Shown: positions 6,101 to 6,179 of the stretch, piece after piece
Position numbering within the stretch: the stretch's first letter is position 1
Layout: the number at the start of each line of letters is the position of its first letter
Translations under genes and position numbers: made by a program
DNA from: CAYJAD01 sp964372165
Lineage (GTDB): Bacteria; Desulfobacterota; Desulfovibrionia; Desulfovibrionales; Desulfovibrionaceae
Length of the DNA: 6,179 bases
Reading direction: 5' to 3'
Assembly (NCBI GenBank): GCA_964372165.1
Contig: CAYJPT010000135.1
Span: 1-6,179 of the forward strand
Notes under the pieces: generated by a model
What the model was told of the DNA's origin: nothing
The model's database searches: none
What the model saw: the letters and a program-made list of their open reading frames with translations, nothing else

Positions 6101-6167
6101 TTAGGGAAATGCTGATTTATTCTGCAAGCAGAATAAATCAGAAAGGCACACTGCCTTCATTCGCCCT
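6101..6167 (-). repeat. Palindromic repeat element, right copy (inverted, compact form)
   Basis: Read on the minus strand this is the first 27 bases of the window, then the 28-bp palindrome (plus-strand 6113-6140), then GCATTTCC. Positions 6113-6167 are the reverse complement of 1-55 with only the two central palindrome bases different (53 of 55 identical). The flank beyond the palindrome matches 307-314, the flank of palindrome copy 2. This copy therefore lacks the roughly 250 bp that separate copies 1 and 2 at the left end. Confidence 0.95.
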
Positions 6168-6179
6168 GTAGGACGCAAA

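Noticed and set aside
1..6167. Composite transposon or integrated mobile element bounded by the inverted repeats
   Set aside because: No transposase, integrase or target-site duplication can be seen, and the enclosed genes are ordinary chromosomal types; the repeats are better treated as dispersed elements.

Overview
The window looks like a piece of an AT-rich bacterial chromosome. Several things point to a Gram-negative (diderm) host: an Ala-X-Ala type signal peptide on the alpha/beta hydrolase, GGAG-type ribosome binding sites 6-8 nt before the chosen starts, and short intergenic gaps. I cannot name the genus; a gut-type anaerobe is only a guess. No phage, plasmid or transposase gene is present, so this is an ordinary metabolic and regulatory neighbourhood set between copies of a dispersed palindromic repeat.

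Layout, left to right. Positions 1-318 hold no gene but a dense run of hairpins, framed by two copies of a 28-bp palindrome. A minus-strand pair follows: an exported alpha/beta hydrolase (1075-2076) and a short-chain dehydrogenase/reductase (319-1041). A divergent HxlR-family regulator (2296-2646) reads away from them. The shared region 2077-2295 carries a small inverted repeat overlapping a consensus -10 box for the hydrolase, so local control of the hydrolase/SDR pair by the HxlR protein is the natural hypothesis. Five bases after HxlR begins the wreck of an ECF-type sigma factor gene (2652 to about 3062), broken by three frame changes and a stop codon. Next on the plus strand is a short, single-domain TrmO/TsaA-type tRNA methyltransferase (3185-3577). 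Converging on it is a small exported protein gene that appears frameshifted near its middle (3610-3980). A complete SulP-family anion transporter with a C-terminal STAS domain (4090-5832) then reads leftward from a good promoter at about 5935-5963. The right edge (about 6101-6167) carries an inverted copy of the repeat found at the left edge.

The most interesting signal is the repeat. The first 55 bases and positions 6113-6167 are inverted copies differing only in the two central bases of the palindrome. The right copy joins the left flank of palindrome 1 to the right flank of palindrome 2, so it looks like the 'empty' version of the left element, which carries about 250 bp of extra hairpin-rich DNA. 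I see no convincing new defence or enzyme system. The candidates for something undescribed are this modular hairpin element and the unidentified small exported protein.
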